DNA of 64,000 nt from Andalucia godoyi (lineage: Eukaryota; Discoba; Jakobea; Jakobida; Andaluciidae). This document shows, in pieces, positions 24,298 to 34,181 of the stretch. Each line of letters starts with the position of its first letter. The first letter of the stretch is position 1. The notes beneath the pieces were generated by a model. It was not told where the DNA came from, made no database searches, and saw nothing but the letters and a program-made list of their open reading frames with translations. The stretch spans positions 1 to 64,000 of the forward strand of contig VRVR01000012.1 in the NCBI GenBank assembly GCA_009859145.1. The letters run 5' to 3'. A program made the translations under genes and the position numbers.

Positions 24298-25692
24298 TTA
24301 CGGGATCGCTACCTTTCGCTGTGATTTCAACGGCGCAATTTCCATGAGACCGTCGCAGATGTCTGCGACACGAGTGACTGCAGTTTCCAGCGCAGCAACG
24401 TCGTACACATCCAATCGCCGACAGACGTTCAAGAGCATTTTCCTGCACGAGTCCTCTGGCATGCTGTAAACGGCTTCGTGGCGTTTTCTGGTCAGTCGGA
24501 GCCGGAGTTCTCTCGGGGACTTGACGGCAGCATCGCCAAGTAAATCCTCTGCAGACCGGAGGAGGACTTCATCGATACTCTTCTTCGCCTCCTGCAACAC
24601 AGACACCCGTTTTCGCAGCGCATCCCGCTTCTCCTTTTCAATGCTCATGAAAACATCAATCTGCCTCAGAACACGAGCATACCGATCATCGAACTCCTTT
24701 TGTCGGAGCGCCAACGTCCGATGAAATTTGGATATTTCGTGCTGATACTTGCTCTGCATATCATCTCGGAACTCTGTCTTTTGGCTACGAAGATTCGAAA
24801 TCAATTCATCCTGGACATTAATCGTGTGCTGCAGCCTCGCCGTTTCCTCTGCAAATCTGCGCTCCAACGAGCGGGCATACAGAGAAAGCTCCTTCAATTG
24901 CTCGTCTGCATTCACGTCTGCATGCGCACGGGCGTCTCCGTTCCATTCCACTCGACCCTCGTTTCCATTCGCAAACGATGTCTTCAATGGAGTGCGACTG
25001 CTGTTTTCATCTTGCTCGGTGTCTGACACCACGTCCGGCAACGAGTCTCTCGACTCGTCTGCAGCTACTGCGGTGCGCGCGGTTTGCATTTGCGGTGCAG
25101 GCTGCGACGAAAAAAGCGTGTTCTTTGAGGACGGACTCTGAAGAATCGACGAAGAAGACTTTGCACTGTCCGTTCGTCGAACAAGCTGGGGATCGTGGAC
25201 TTGAACTGAGCCTTGTGAGTGGCCCAGCGGAGACATCGACGAGCCTCCTTTGGACGGACTCGCATCCTTGACTCGGACGGCGTGGATTTCCTGCTTGAGC
25301 CGCATAATTTCCTCCCTCATTGTATCAAACTCCTTGGATTTCGACGCTGCTGGAGTGGAATTGGAGAGCGATCTGCGCTTTGTAAATCCCTCTTGCGCGT
25401 AGTCGTCCTGCTGCGCATCGCGAGAAGCTGTGCTCCATTCGCTCTTCGAAGCAACCACGGTAGAAGACGACGCTAATGCTGATGAAGACCGGCCCACCGA
25501 CCGGCGATGCGGGGACGGCGAAGAAAGCCCAGACATCAGGAGATTCTCATCAAAACCAGATGTTGATGATGCCGGCGGTTGCAACGCTTCTTGCTCTGCA
25601 ATTCGGCGGCTGTGCTCCATAAACCTATCCAGGTCTTGGAAATCGTCTTCCGGAATTGGGACAGGAGATTTCAATGACTGGCTGTCCGACAT
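24298..25692 (-). CDS. Orphan coiled-coil protein (464 aa)
   Basis: Begins with ATG 25692. Residues 1-255 are low complexity and Ser-rich (SGLSSPSPHRRSVGRSSSA), typical of a disordered, phosphorylated region. About 265-375 is a strong coiled coil (ERRFAEETARLQHTINVQDE, then LRQKEFDDRYARVLRQIDVF), and the C-terminal 85 residues form a helical domain (RLTRKRHEAVYSMPEDSCRK). No family could be named. The build resembles centrosomal or kinetochore coiled-coil proteins, but that is inference. The gene is head to head with eS26. Confidence 0.75.
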   Translation of the reverse strand: MSDSQSLKSPVPIPEDDFQDLDRFMEHSRRIAEQEALQPPASSTSGFDENLLMSGLSSPSPHRRSVGRSSSALASSSTVVASKSEWSTASRDAQQDDYAQEGFTKRRSLSNSTPAASKSKEFDTMREEIMRLKQEIHAVRVKDASPSKGGSSMSPLGHSQGSVQVHDPQLVRRTDSAKSSSSILQSPSSKNTLFSSQPAPQMQTARTAVAADESRDSLPDVVSDTEQDENSSRTPLKTSFANGNEGRVEWNGDARAHADVNADEQLKELSLYARSLERRFAEETARLQHTINVQDELISNLRSQKTEFRDDMQSKYQHEISKFHRTLALRQKEFDDRYARVLRQIDVFMSIEKEKRDALRKRVSVLQEAKKSIDEVLLRSAEDLLGDAAVKSPRELRLRLTRKRHEAVYSMPEDSCRKMLLNVCRRLDVYDVAALETAVTRVADICDGLMEIAPLKSQRKVAIP

Positions 25693-26166
25693 TTTCTTTT
25701 CTTTTGCGATTTCCGTTTCGAGAACAACCGGATGTGTATTGTGATTTGTGCAGCGTGTGGGTTATGCCAGCGAGACTGTGGGGGGAAAATAAAGCAAAAG
25801 AAGATGAAAATAAAGGAGGGAGTGACGGCTCAGCACGATGCGGGAGAAACCGAAGAAGGAGAAGAAAAAACGGTCTACAGTCAAATTGATGCTGTCTTGC
25901 ATCAAGAATTTGAAATTTTCGAATTGGATGTCAAGTGGCGGGGGAAGCTAATGAACCACGTGATTAAGAGTAGACGATGCACCAGTCGATGGGGAACCCT
26001 AGTGGCCTTTGCTCTGAAACCCTAGTCTTTCCCATCGAAGCCCATGTTTGTGTCTGCCCCCAGATTTTTGCAATTATTATCCCAATTTTTTCTTTCCTCT
26101 TCTTCGTTTCTTTTCTCTTTCTGTGTGTCGTGCGGAACTTTGGATTGTACGCAAAGCCTAATCAAG
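25693..26166. promoter_or_regulatory. Divergent promoter, coiled-coil gene / eS26
   Basis: Head-to-head interval. The eS26 side has TTTTTTCTTTCCTCTTCTTC-type pyrimidines at 26086-26125 about 45 bp from the ATG, as expected for a ribosomal-protein gene leader. The left part is purine-rich. The pieces CACCAGTCGATGGGGAACCC and AAACCCTAG at 25979-26024 stand out but are not assigned. Confidence 0.5.
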
Positions 26167-26517
26167 ATGACCAAGAAGCGACGTAACGCGGGACGCGCCA
26201 AGAACGGACGTGGCCACGTCAAGCCCAAGGCATGCTACAACTGTGGACGCCTCGTTGCCAAGGATAAGGCCATCAAGCGCTTCATTGTCCGTAACATCGT
26301 CGAATCTGCCGCTGTTCGTGATCTTTCTGATGCGTCTGCCATCAAGGACTACGCCCTGCCGAAGTTGTACATCAAGCAGTACTACTGCGTGTCTTGTGCA
26401 ATTCACTCCAAGATCGTTCGTGTTCGTTCCCACGAAGGACGCCGCATGCGTGAGCCTCCTCGCCGCTTTGCCCCTCGCCCTGCCGGTGCCAATGCCGCTG
26501 CAGCACAGCGCAAGTAG
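26167..26517 (+). CDS. RPS26: Cytosolic ribosomal protein eS26
   Basis: A 116-residue eS26 of the 40S subunit. It starts [20 protein letters not shown], as in other eukaryotes, and has the zinc-binding Cys pairs CYNC (26-29) and CVSC (79-82 region), the IRNIVE-like core [16 protein letters not shown] and the basic C-terminal segment [17 protein letters not shown]. Length and motif spacing are canonical. ATG 26167 is the obvious start. The C-terminal Ala-rich end is ordinary for this family. Confidence 0.97.
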   Translation: MTKKRRNAGRAKNGRGHVKPKACYNCGRLVAKDKAIKRFIVRNIVESAAVRDLSDASAIKDYALPKLYIKQYYCVSCAIHSKIVRVRSHEGRRMREPPRRFAPRPAGANAAAAQRK

Positions 26518-26870
26518 GTATTCACACTAGATCCGCGTTAAGCATAAAATCTTGAAAAACACATAGTCTCGACGACATCCATCCTTTCTCTTTCTGCCCG
26601 TTCGGTTTTTTTTTTTTTCCGTTTGTGTGTGTGTGTGTGTGTGTGCACGGAGTGTCTTGGATTGCGCGTCCTGTTCCGATCCGCATCGGGAATGGCAGGC
26701 CTACCAGAAGAAAAAATACATATAAAATGGGCAGTGAGATCTATACACCAGTACTTACATGATAAATGATACATTCGCAGCATAACACACCTGCGTACTT
26801 GCCGGGCAGCAGCACTTGGGAGAACAATAGGATGTTGATGACGTTGACAACGACACATAAAACTGATGCG
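26518..26870. other. Convergent intergenic region eS26 / ALG9
   Basis: Contains a T-run at 26609-26620 and a (GT)n tract at about 26624-26644. No gene is visible. Confidence 0.4.
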
Positions 26871-28562
26871 TCACATAACCCTTTTCCATATCTGGTACCC
26901 CGTTCGTGTACACATGTAACCCGGAATGTACAAGGCTCTTCGCAGCGCAGACAAACATGACGCGTTCTCCAAGAACGGGACCGACGACTCCAGTGCAAAC
27001 TGGCCAGATGATCTCCAGCGGGCAAAGTCGCGCTCCGTCTCCAATGCAACGACGTAGTCACATTCACTCGGACTGACATAGCGGCTGGGCTCGTCGAGAT
27101 TTCCGTCGTTGAAATGCGCATTTGCATCCGAGAAGAAAGCAGGCAATTCCCCACGGAAGTCCGACCGAAGAAATTGCACAGTCTGGTGCGGGCTGAGGAG
27201 GAAATGCGCTGGAAATCTGTGCCATTCCCCTGCAACACACACGTTCTGCAAGCGATTCAGTGGCCAATGATCGCCACTATGGCTGATGAAGGGGTACACG
27301 GAAAGAGGCGCCGAATAGTAGTGCACGGTCGCAGCAATTCGAGACAGAGAAACTGCAGCAATGGAAACGAGCAAGACGACACGGAACATACGCATGAAGC
27401 GCTGCATGAACCGAGGGGACGACGCAACAAGCAGGTGAGCCGCAAAAGCAGCGGAGAATGCCAGAACGGGATACACGGGAACCATGAAACGCTCCTCTTT
27501 GTGAGGAACACTCGAGTGGAATGCCAGCCACAGCGGAAAGGGTGCGATGGCCGTGGCAACCGCCCATGTTCTGTGGCTGCTGATCGTTGCAAGTTTCCTG
27601 TCCGAAGAGCGGACGACTGCCAAAGCCGCTGCCCACAGAGCACACGCAGCCCCGAGGATTGCAAGAAGGAAGATGGCGTTCCAGTTGAGGGCGAGATTGA
27701 GGAGGTAATAGGATGCAGGTTCAACACCGTAGAGCGTGGAAGACGCGGCATGCACAACATTGTACTCCACAATATTCCACGCTGAAAATGTCCACACTCC
27801 GTAACCGAAGCGGTCACAAATCAAAACAACAGTGACCAGCAGCAGCGCATACCTGGTCGCAATGAACAGCGCCCGTCTGAATGGAGCGCAGCAGAGCACC
27901 CAAACTGCAGCAGGGACGAACGCAAGCGCAACGAACGGCCATCCAAGAATCACTGCCGATGCTGCGGTGACCACCACAACGGAAAATGACCGATTGAGGA
28001 CGGCAGCTGAGCACAGCGTCATGCACAACATGGAAAAGCTCGATGGAAGAAATGCAATCGACGCATGCTGCATTCCTGGTGCGATGACCAAGAAAAACGA
28101 CAAAACTGCAGGGTTGACAAACGGAGAAGCAGCTTGGACGAACCATCCTTCCGCACACGCACACACGATTCCCAGAACCGCGCGAGTGCCAAAGAAGGCG
28201 GCGGCCTTGGATGCGAATAGCGTGTGGATGACTGCGGCAGGAACGGTGTGCATGTATACAAACGCCCATGGTCGAAGCGCATATTGCGATGCGTATTCCC
28301 ACGTCTTGAATCCGTCGCCAAACATGACGCTGTGCAAAGGCTCCCAGAAATTATATGTCTCGTCGCAATCTTGGATTGGATGCATACACGCCATTGCAAT
28401 ACGAGCAAGTGATGCAATGACAATGTGTCCAATCACCACCCAATGCACAGCAGCAGACGGCAACAACGACGCCAATAACGATGACTTCTTCGAGACGCTC
28501 GAGTGTGAAGAAGACGCAGGCATTTGTTTCCGAAATCCACGTTTTCGATTCACAGCCCGCAT
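26871..28562 (-). CDS. ALG9: ALG9-type alpha-1,2-mannosyltransferase
   Basis: A 563-residue GT22 family mannosyltransferase of the endoplasmic reticulum, adding alpha-1,2 mannoses to the dolichol-linked oligosaccharide for N-glycosylation. The luminal motif DCDETYNFWEPLHSVMFGDG and the following FKTWEYASQYALRPW are diagnostic of ALG9 rather than PIG-B or ALG12. Several membrane spans follow (for example FGTRAVLGIVCACAEGWFV), and HKEERFMVPVYPVLAFSAA is the family's conserved C-terminal signature. ATG 28562 is the first Met in the frame; the open frame upstream to 28787 has none. The first 40 residues are a basic cytosolic lead. Confidence 0.92.
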   Translation of the reverse strand: MRAVNRKRGFRKQMPASSSHSSVSKKSSLLASLLPSAAVHWVVIGHIVIASLARIAMACMHPIQDCDETYNFWEPLHSVMFGDGFKTWEYASQYALRPWAFVYMHTVPAAVIHTLFASKAAAFFGTRAVLGIVCACAEGWFVQAASPFVNPAVLSFFLVIAPGMQHASIAFLPSSFSMLCMTLCSAAVLNRSFSVVVVTAASAVILGWPFVALAFVPAAVWVLCCAPFRRALFIATRYALLLVTVVLICDRFGYGVWTFSAWNIVEYNVVHAASSTLYGVEPASYYLLNLALNWNAIFLLAILGAACALWAAALAVVRSSDRKLATISSHRTWAVATAIAPFPLWLAFHSSVPHKEERFMVPVYPVLAFSAAFAAHLLVASSPRFMQRFMRMFRVVLLVSIAAVSLSRIAATVHYYSAPLSVYPFISHSGDHWPLNRLQNVCVAGEWHRFPAHFLLSPHQTVQFLRSDFRGELPAFFSDANAHFNDGNLDEPSRYVSPSECDYVVALETERDFARWRSSGQFALESSVPFLENASCLSALRRALYIPGYMCTRTGYQIWKRVM

Positions 28563-29007
28563 CTGAAACACAGTCAGTGATGAATCTTGCTCGTGTTCAC
28601 CTGGGTGAACGAAAACGAAAAGAAGAAGAAGAAATATATATGTAACTGGAGATGAAAATGAGAAGGGAAAAAAAAAACGCTGGAGATGCAACAGAGACGC
28701 AAAAATAAACGAAAGGAGAGACTGCAAGGAACGAGACGACAAGAAGAAGACCGGAACGCTCTCGGTACAGCCATCGAAACGATCCAAGCAGTGTGCCGCT
28801 GTCCGTTAGCTAGACGTGAGCCGCCAAAACACGTTCAAGTTCTCAACACATGCATACACAAGGAGATGAAACGTAACGTGCGTTTCTTGTAATTTAATTT
28901 AAATACTACAAGTACAAGTACAAGTACAAGTACAAGTACAAGGACTACCAGGCACAGCATTGGTGATGGCGGTAGCGGGCACTGCAAGAGACAGGAATCC
29001 GGGAGGA
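28563..29007. other. ALG9 upstream region with an ACAAGT hexamer repeat
   Basis: Purine-rich and A-rich from 28613 to 28760 (polypyrimidine on the ALG9 sense strand). A tandem repeat of about six ACAAGT units is at 28907-28943, close to the 3' end of the saposin-like gene. No gene is seen. Confidence 0.5.
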
Positions 29008-29451
29008 CTATGCGATTGCAAAAGTGGTCTTCTGCGGAGGACAGAGTCTGATCGCGGTGCACACAACGGTTGGATTTTCCTTTCGCACGAGTGACTCGAG
29101 GATGATCGGTGCCATCTGCGCAATCATTGCGGGACAGACCGCCTGGTCCGCCTTTGGAATAAACGGACATACAAGATCGACAAACTTTTCAATGTCCGTT
29201 TCTGTGGTCGAGGCGGTGACAAAGGATTCGAGCAACGTCACGAGATCCTCGCAGGGGTGGCACAGCCCATCGGACCCGCCATCCACAGACTCCTCAGGTG
29301 CAATCGCATGCTGAGCATCCGCATCGTGGCTGGGAACCGAGATCCTCACGCGGTCAACGGGACGGTCGACGGACGCAGTCACAACCGCCACAAGAGCACT
29401 CAGCAGCACGCAGCACGCAAGAACAGTAACAAACCCAGTACCGCGGGACAT
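29008..29451 (-). CDS. Secreted saposin-B-like protein
   Basis: A 147-residue protein. The first ATG (29451) opens a signal peptide, MSRGTGFVTVLACCVLLSAL, with a good hydrophobic core and an Ala-rich cleavage region. A short acidic linker follows, and then one saposin-B domain (about 66-147) with six cysteines in saposin order: CHPCEDL, LVCPFIP, VCPAMI and VCTAIRLC. Saposin folds bind or perturb lipids in lysosomes or phagosomes, or form pores. Which of these applies here cannot be told. It is a small lysosomal or secreted protein rather than a precursor with several saposins. Confidence 0.82.
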   Translation of the reverse strand: MSRGTGFVTVLACCVLLSALVAVVTASVDRPVDRVRISVPSHDADAQHAIAPEESVDGGSDGLCHPCEDLVTLLESFVTASTTETDIEKFVDLVCPFIPKADQAVCPAMIAQMAPIILESLVRKENPTVVCTAIRLCPPQKTTFAIA

Positions 29452-29899
29452 TTTGGCTACAATCTTATTTATTTTCTCGACAATCGTCTTGTCTCGGATA
29501 TTTTTCTCGTTATTATGATTGTTGGTATTCCTGTTGGGAAAACTTTTGCGATTCTCGGGCATCATCAAAGAATCCCAAACACGTTTTGAGACTGTTCGAA
29601 GAGAGTTTCTTTTGCGGACGGTCGTCGACATTTCACGACTTTCAAGGGGGGAAGCATGCAAGAGCCTCTTTTTTTCTTTTTTTTTCTGGTTACGACAGAA
29701 GTCAGTTGCCCATTAGGCGAAAGTGACAAGGTCTCGAATGAGATCACAGTCCGCTTGGGAACTCCAGACTCCCGAATTTGTGTATTTTGAGTTTTTTATT
29801 TGATACAAATCGACAGACAAACTGGTGACGAATAGACGAACTGCCAATCATGCAATGAACCGAACCGAACTGAACCGGAGCGACACGCAGTTGGAGCTG
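29452..29899. other. Intergenic region saposin-like gene / CaM kinase
   Basis: AT-rich promoter-like sequence near 29460-29520 and a T-run at 29669-29690. Both neighbours are on the minus strand. No gene is supported. Confidence 0.4.
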
Positions 29900-30877
29900 C
29901 TACGAACGACGTGCACCAGACACATTGCTGCGCTTAATGCGCACGGCCGCGACGACGGCTTCGATGCTCTGCTTGAGCTTACGGCGGGCGTTGAACTTGT
30001 TGAGCTCGCGGAAGACGGACATGGAAGTCATGTGTGCGGTGTTTCCTTTGATCCAAGGATGGTTGAGCACTTGCTTGGTGGTAAAGCGCTTTACAGGATC
30101 GACCTGAAGCAATCGCGTAATAAGCTCTCGCGCGCTGTGGCTCACGTTATCCCAGTACGGAGACGGGAAGGAAAAGTCTCCTGCGATAATCTGGTCAAAC
30201 AACTCCGGAGTCGACTCCGAGAAGAATGGAGGGAAGCCGCACAACAGGATGTACATGATCACGCCGATCGACCACATGTCCACGGCTGCATCGTATCCAT
30301 TGTTGAGAAGAACCTCGGGGGCTACGTAGGAGGGAGTCCCGCATGCGGTCTTCAACATGTCGTCTTCGCGCATGATCTTCGCCAGACCAAAGTCCGTGAT
30401 TTTGATATCGGCATCCAGGGCATCAGAAGCATACAGCAGATTCTCCGGCTTCAAATCACGGTGCACAATTCCTCTTGAATGCAAATAGTCAATCGCGGAC
30501 ACAATCTTGTAGATGATAATCGACGCCTCCTTTTCGGAGTATCCATTCGGGTACACATTCACAATGCGATCAAACAACTCGCCACCAGTGAGACGCTCCA
30601 GGACCAGGTACACCTTGCGCGGAGACTCGTAGAGGTCGTACAGACGAACAATATTCGGATGTTGGACACCTTTCAGAATCTTCACCTCGGTTGTCAGCGA
30701 GTCTTTGTTGACATCCACGTTTGCTTTGTCAATGATCTTCACGGCGTAGTCAACTCCCGTTTCTTTGTGGCGTGCAACTCGCACCACAGAGAATGTCCCC
30801 GAGCCAAGCTCTTTTCCAAGTTCATACTGGTCACGGATTGCGCCAGAAGTAGCCTCGTCGGTGAAGATATATGACAT
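29900..30877 (-). CDS. CaMK1-like calcium/calmodulin-dependent protein kinase
   Basis: A 325-residue Ser/Thr kinase of the CAMK group. Visible motifs are GSGTFSVV (Gly loop), YAVKIIDK (ATP lysine), HRDLKPENLLY, DFGLAKIM, ACGTPSYVAPEVL (activation loop with the CaMK1-type Thr) and DMWSIGVIMYILLCGFPPF. After the kinase core (about 16-275), SVFRELNKFNARRKLKQSI matches the autoinhibitory and calmodulin-binding segment of CaMK1, so calcium regulation is likely. No EF-hands follow, which excludes a CDPK. ATG 30877 is the first plausible start. The longer open frame upstream is a pyrimidine-rich promoter tract coding for a meaningless Phe/Leu run. Confidence 0.93.
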   Translation of the reverse strand: MSYIFTDEATSGAIRDQYELGKELGSGTFSVVRVARHKETGVDYAVKIIDKANVDVNKDSLTTEVKILKGVQHPNIVRLYDLYESPRKVYLVLERLTGGELFDRIVNVYPNGYSEKEASIIIYKIVSAIDYLHSRGIVHRDLKPENLLYASDALDADIKITDFGLAKIMREDDMLKTACGTPSYVAPEVLLNNGYDAAVDMWSIGVIMYILLCGFPPFFSESTPELFDQIIAGDFSFPSPYWDNVSHSARELITRLLQVDPVKRFTTKQVLNHPWIKGNTAHMTSMSVFRELNKFNARRKLKQSIEAVVAAVRIKRSNVSGARRS

Positions 30878-31186
30878 CGCTCTCAGGAGAAAAAAGGGTA
30901 GGACGAAGAAAAAATCAAGAAAACCAAGGGGAAAATGGCTAGCGTTTTTTCGGGTTTTTGGTGGTCTAGGGAATAATCGATTTGCGCTCTGAAGAGAAGA
31001 AAGGAGGAGGAGAAGAAAGAAAAAATAGACAGAGGAGGAAAAAAGGAAAGGAGCCAAAGAAAGAAAAACGGCAACGGAGGGGAAAACCAAGAGGAGGGGA
31101 AGGGATCGCGTTCGAATCGGATCGGCACCAGCAAACAAAAAGAAAAAGAAAGTCCGAGGGAAGGCAGAATATGTGATCGCACGAGT
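30878..31186 (-). promoter_or_regulatory. CaM-kinase upstream polypurine/polypyrimidine tract
   Basis: From 30890 to 31170 the plus strand is dominated by purines (GAAGAAAGGAGGAGGAGAAG-type). On the kinase sense strand this is a long pyrimidine tract ending at the start codon. The regulatory role is inferred from its position and from similar tracts elsewhere in the window. Confidence 0.45.
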
Positions 31187-31501
31187 CTACGAAAGGATGT
31201 TCTCGAGTGACCAAGGCAGCTGATGATTGATGACGCTGAGAGCGGCGAACAGCGGCTGGTCGCATCCCAGTTCGTCGACTACAGCGTCTGCTGCGCCAGA
31301 CGTGAAATCGTGACAAGAATGTCCAAGTGCATCAACTGTCATCGTCGAAGCAGATGCCAACTGTTTCCTCGCCGGACTGACGGGCGCACGACACGGGCTG
31401 GGGACACACACGAAGTGACGGGAATGATGGATGTCCGCAAGTGTGCAGCGGCAATTCTGCACTTTTGCAAAAACTGCACGCGGAAGAGCGCATTTTTTCA
31501 T
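31187..31501 (-). CDS. Possible small Cys-rich orphan protein (104 aa)
   Basis: A minus-strand frame from ATG 31501 to TAG at 31187 encodes MKKCALPRAVFAKVQNCRC and onward, ending QLPWSLENILS. It has several cysteines and no low complexity, unlike the surrounding DNA, and it reads more like protein than the opposite frame. There is no recognised domain. Support is composition only; it sits between two promoters, so it may be chance. Confidence 0.35.
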   Translation of the reverse strand: MKKCALPRAVFAKVQNCRCTLADIHHSRHFVCVPSPCRAPVSPARKQLASASTMTVDALGHSCHDFTSGAADAVVDELGCDQPLFAALSVINHQLPWSLENILS

Positions 31502-32001
31502 GTCCCACGGTCCGTCTTCGGTCTTCACGAACAGCGCGGGACAGGGGGTTGTCTTTTGTGAGCAGCTGTTTTTTTCCCCCCAGCGATGGCGACGTGGACA
31601 CTTTCGTGTTAAGGGAAGGAGACCACCGTCCCATCGGGAGGGTCCACGGACCCGAGGGGCCCAGAGACCGAATTGGGGCAGCTCCCGACGCAGTCACCGC
31701 TGACAGATAAATAGTCCTTCCAGCGACCGTAGATACTTCACCAAGGTTCCCCTAATCGCAGCAGCGGCTTTCTCGGGACGCTGCTGTTCGTTGCCTTTCG
31801 CTGTTGTTGTATTCTTTTTGTCTTCTCTCTTTTTCACGCACACAGACACATATGCATGCATGCTACATCCACACACTCCCCTCTTTTGTCTTGCATCTCA
31901 CACTCGGACGGCGCGTCATGTCATGTCATGTCATTGTGAATAGAGGACATAAATAAGAACTGTATCTTCTCTCTGGTTTCACGCAGCAGCAAGCGTTTGG
32001 A
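31502..32001 (+). promoter_or_regulatory. Upstream region of the MATE gene
   Basis: Contains a CT-rich stretch (31780-31835) and a short pentamer repeat, GTCATGTCATGTCATGTCAT, at about 31916-31935, roughly 70 bp before the MATE start. No gene is visible on the plus strand. Confidence 0.4.
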
Positions 32002-33663
32002 ATGAACTCCACGGAGGACATGAATTCCTCGAGCAGCTCCTCTCTAGAGGACATCCCGCCACAGTCCTTGCTGACTCGAGTCAAAAAGGAGCTCTCTGTC
32101 ATTGCGAGGCTCGGTCTACCGGTTGTTGTAGGCAATTTGCTTAATTTCACAATGAACGTCACAGACATGATCATGGTTGGCCATCTCGGGCGCCAGGCGC
32201 TGGCTGCTGTCGCGCTTGCGATCACGTGGACTCTCGGAACCATGATTTTTGCCTTCGGAATGGCATCTGCATGCGACGCTATCATGGGCCAAGCGTGGGG
32301 TTCAAAGGACTACAAGGTGATTGGAAAATGCTTGCACATTGGACTCATCGTCATGACTGTCCTGTGCATTCCAATCGGGATCCTGTGGGGCCTTACAGAA
32401 CCGCTGCTTCTTTGGCTTGACCAGCCACCAGAACTTGCAGCACTGACAGCCAACTACGTACTCTGGCTTCTTCCAGGGCTTCCACCGACGTTGTACTACC
32501 AAGTCTTGACCAGGTACAATGCGTGCCAGGGTGTGATGAAGCCTGCAATGTACTGTGCAGTCGTTGCGAACATTGTGAATATTGGTGCGAACTACTTGCT
32601 GATTTATGCAATGGAACTGGGCTTTTCCGGAGCCCCGATTGCAACAAGTATCTCTAAATGGGCTTCTGTAGTCGCGCTTGCCTTGTGGATCAAGAGAAAG
32701 AAGCTGTACGTTGCCACTTGGGTTCCGTTTTCCATGTCGGCGATCTGGAAGGAAAAGGTGCTTTTCAAGCAGTTCCTGAAGCTGGGGACGGCAGGTGGAG
32801 TAGGCTTGCTGTTCGAACTCTGGGCATTTGAATTGTCGACAATTCTGGCCTCGTATTTGGGAGAAGTATGCCTGGCCGCGCACGTTATTCTCCTCAATGT
32901 CTGCACATTTTCGTTCATGATGCCGCTCGGAATATCCGTGGGTGGTGCTGTCCGTTCGGCGAATCTGCTAGGCCAGGGTCTCGGAAGCGAGGCCCGGTTC
33001 TCTTCGAAATTGAGCATCATGAGCGGTGCCACGGTGATGTTTGTGAATGGAATCATCATTTTTTCATGCAGGCATTACATTGGGTACATCTACACAACGG
33101 ACGAGGCCACTATTGCTCTTGTTGCGGCCACGGCTCCGTTTGGAGCGGCATTCCAGATCTTCGACGGAACATTCACCGTGTCATCCGGCATTCTTCGCTC
33201 GATGGGCCGACATCGAGAAGGTGCGATCATGGCAGCAGTGGGGTTTTATGTTCTTGGAGTCCCTCTCGGTTATGTCTTTGCGTTCCATACGGCAATTGGA
33301 TTTCCGGGCCTGTGGATCGGCCTTATTATTGGACTGTCCACCATGTCTGCACTGTTGCTGACATTCTTGTTCTGGCGTACCAACTGGAAGCACGAATCGG
33401 AGCTTGCAATTATGCGCATGAAGGAGTGCACCAAGGAGCAAATTGCCCATCATCAGCAACACCATCGTCATCCGCCACAACCGCACAACAGCCACCACCA
33501 TGACGACCGGGAAATGCAGTCTATTCCGCAAGCTGGGGAGGACGAAAAGAATGGCTTGCTTATTTATGGAGAAACTCTGGTGGACGATGACGAACTAAAC
33601 TCGAGTGACACCGTGCGCTTCCTGGATGGTGCACACGCCGACGGCAACGAGGTAGATGACTAA
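32002..33663 (+). CDS. MATE-family multidrug/organic-cation exporter
   Basis: A 553-residue membrane protein of the MATE (MatE) family, which extrudes cationic compounds in exchange for H+ or Na+. It has two repeated six-span halves: the first starts LPVVVGNLLNFTMNVTDMIM with GHLGRQALAAVALA and QAWGSKDYK, the second has LEVCLAAH-like GEVCLAAHVILLNVCTF and RSANLLGQGLGSEARF. These match the paired MatE signatures. The C-terminal cytosolic tail is His-rich (HHQQHHRHPPQPHNSHHHDD, about residues 482-502), unusual for the family and possibly metal-responsive. The N-terminal 30 residues are Ser-rich and disordered. ATG 32002 is the first Met and the next upstream frame is closed. Confidence 0.93.
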   Translation: MNSTEDMNSSSSSSLEDIPPQSLLTRVKKELSVIARLGLPVVVGNLLNFTMNVTDMIMVGHLGRQALAAVALAITWTLGTMIFAFGMASACDAIMGQAWGSKDYKVIGKCLHIGLIVMTVLCIPIGILWGLTEPLLLWLDQPPELAALTANYVLWLLPGLPPTLYYQVLTRYNACQGVMKPAMYCAVVANIVNIGANYLLIYAMELGFSGAPIATSISKWASVVALALWIKRKKLYVATWVPFSMSAIWKEKVLFKQFLKLGTAGGVGLLFELWAFELSTILASYLGEVCLAAHVILLNVCTFSFMMPLGISVGGAVRSANLLGQGLGSEARFSSKLSIMSGATVMFVNGIIIFSCRHYIGYIYTTDEATIALVAATAPFGAAFQIFDGTFTVSSGILRSMGRHREGAIMAAVGFYVLGVPLGYVFAFHTAIGFPGLWIGLIIGLSTMSALLLTFLFWRTNWKHESELAIMRMKECTKEQIAHHQQHHRHPPQPHNSHHHDDREMQSIPQAGEDEKNGLLIYGETLVDDDELNSSDTVRFLDGAHADGNEVDD

Positions 33664-34181
33664 TTGCCAGTTGCACCAATGCGAGACTTGGGCAATATTT
33701 TAGAATGTCATTTTGTAAATAGGAAAGAGCTTTATGGATTGCAGGTATCAATGATTTACTAAACTAGCGGGGAGGGAGAGGACACACGAATGACACTACC
33801 ACATTGAAGGGGAGGAGGAGGAACGATAACAACACTGGGTCGAGTTCAGATAGATTGAGGTAGCAAGCCCCGAAAAAATTGTAAAATGATGAGGCTTTCC
33901 TTTGCAGTGGCAAGAAAGCGGAAGAGAAAGAGGGAAACAGCACAAAACGCAAGCACAATTGATATAAACCGGAACGCCACATCGAATCAAGTTATCTTTC
34001 TACGGCGGGGGGAGGACGAGGACGAGGAGGAAATACGAAGGGGAGGGAGAGGGGAGAAAAAAAAGAAAAGAAAGGAAGGAAGAAGAAAAAATCAACATAT
34101 GAAATTGAAAGCCAAACCAAACCACAACCACAACCAAGAAAAAAAGGCTGCGATTGAAATCAAATTTCAAGACCGCGTATT
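33664..34181. other. Convergent intergenic region MATE / orphan
   Basis: Purine-rich from 33900 to 34140. No gene, repeat family or clear signal is seen. Confidence 0.4.

Noticed and set aside
28907-28943. CRISPR-like array
   Set aside because: Pure short tandem repeat of ACAAGT with no spacers, in nuclear eukaryotic DNA. A simple microsatellite.
30878-31138. Membrane-like extension of the CaM kinase
   Set aside because: Phe/Leu/Ser-rich translation of the polypyrimidine tract, GTG/TTG-type start. ATG 30877 is the natural beginning.
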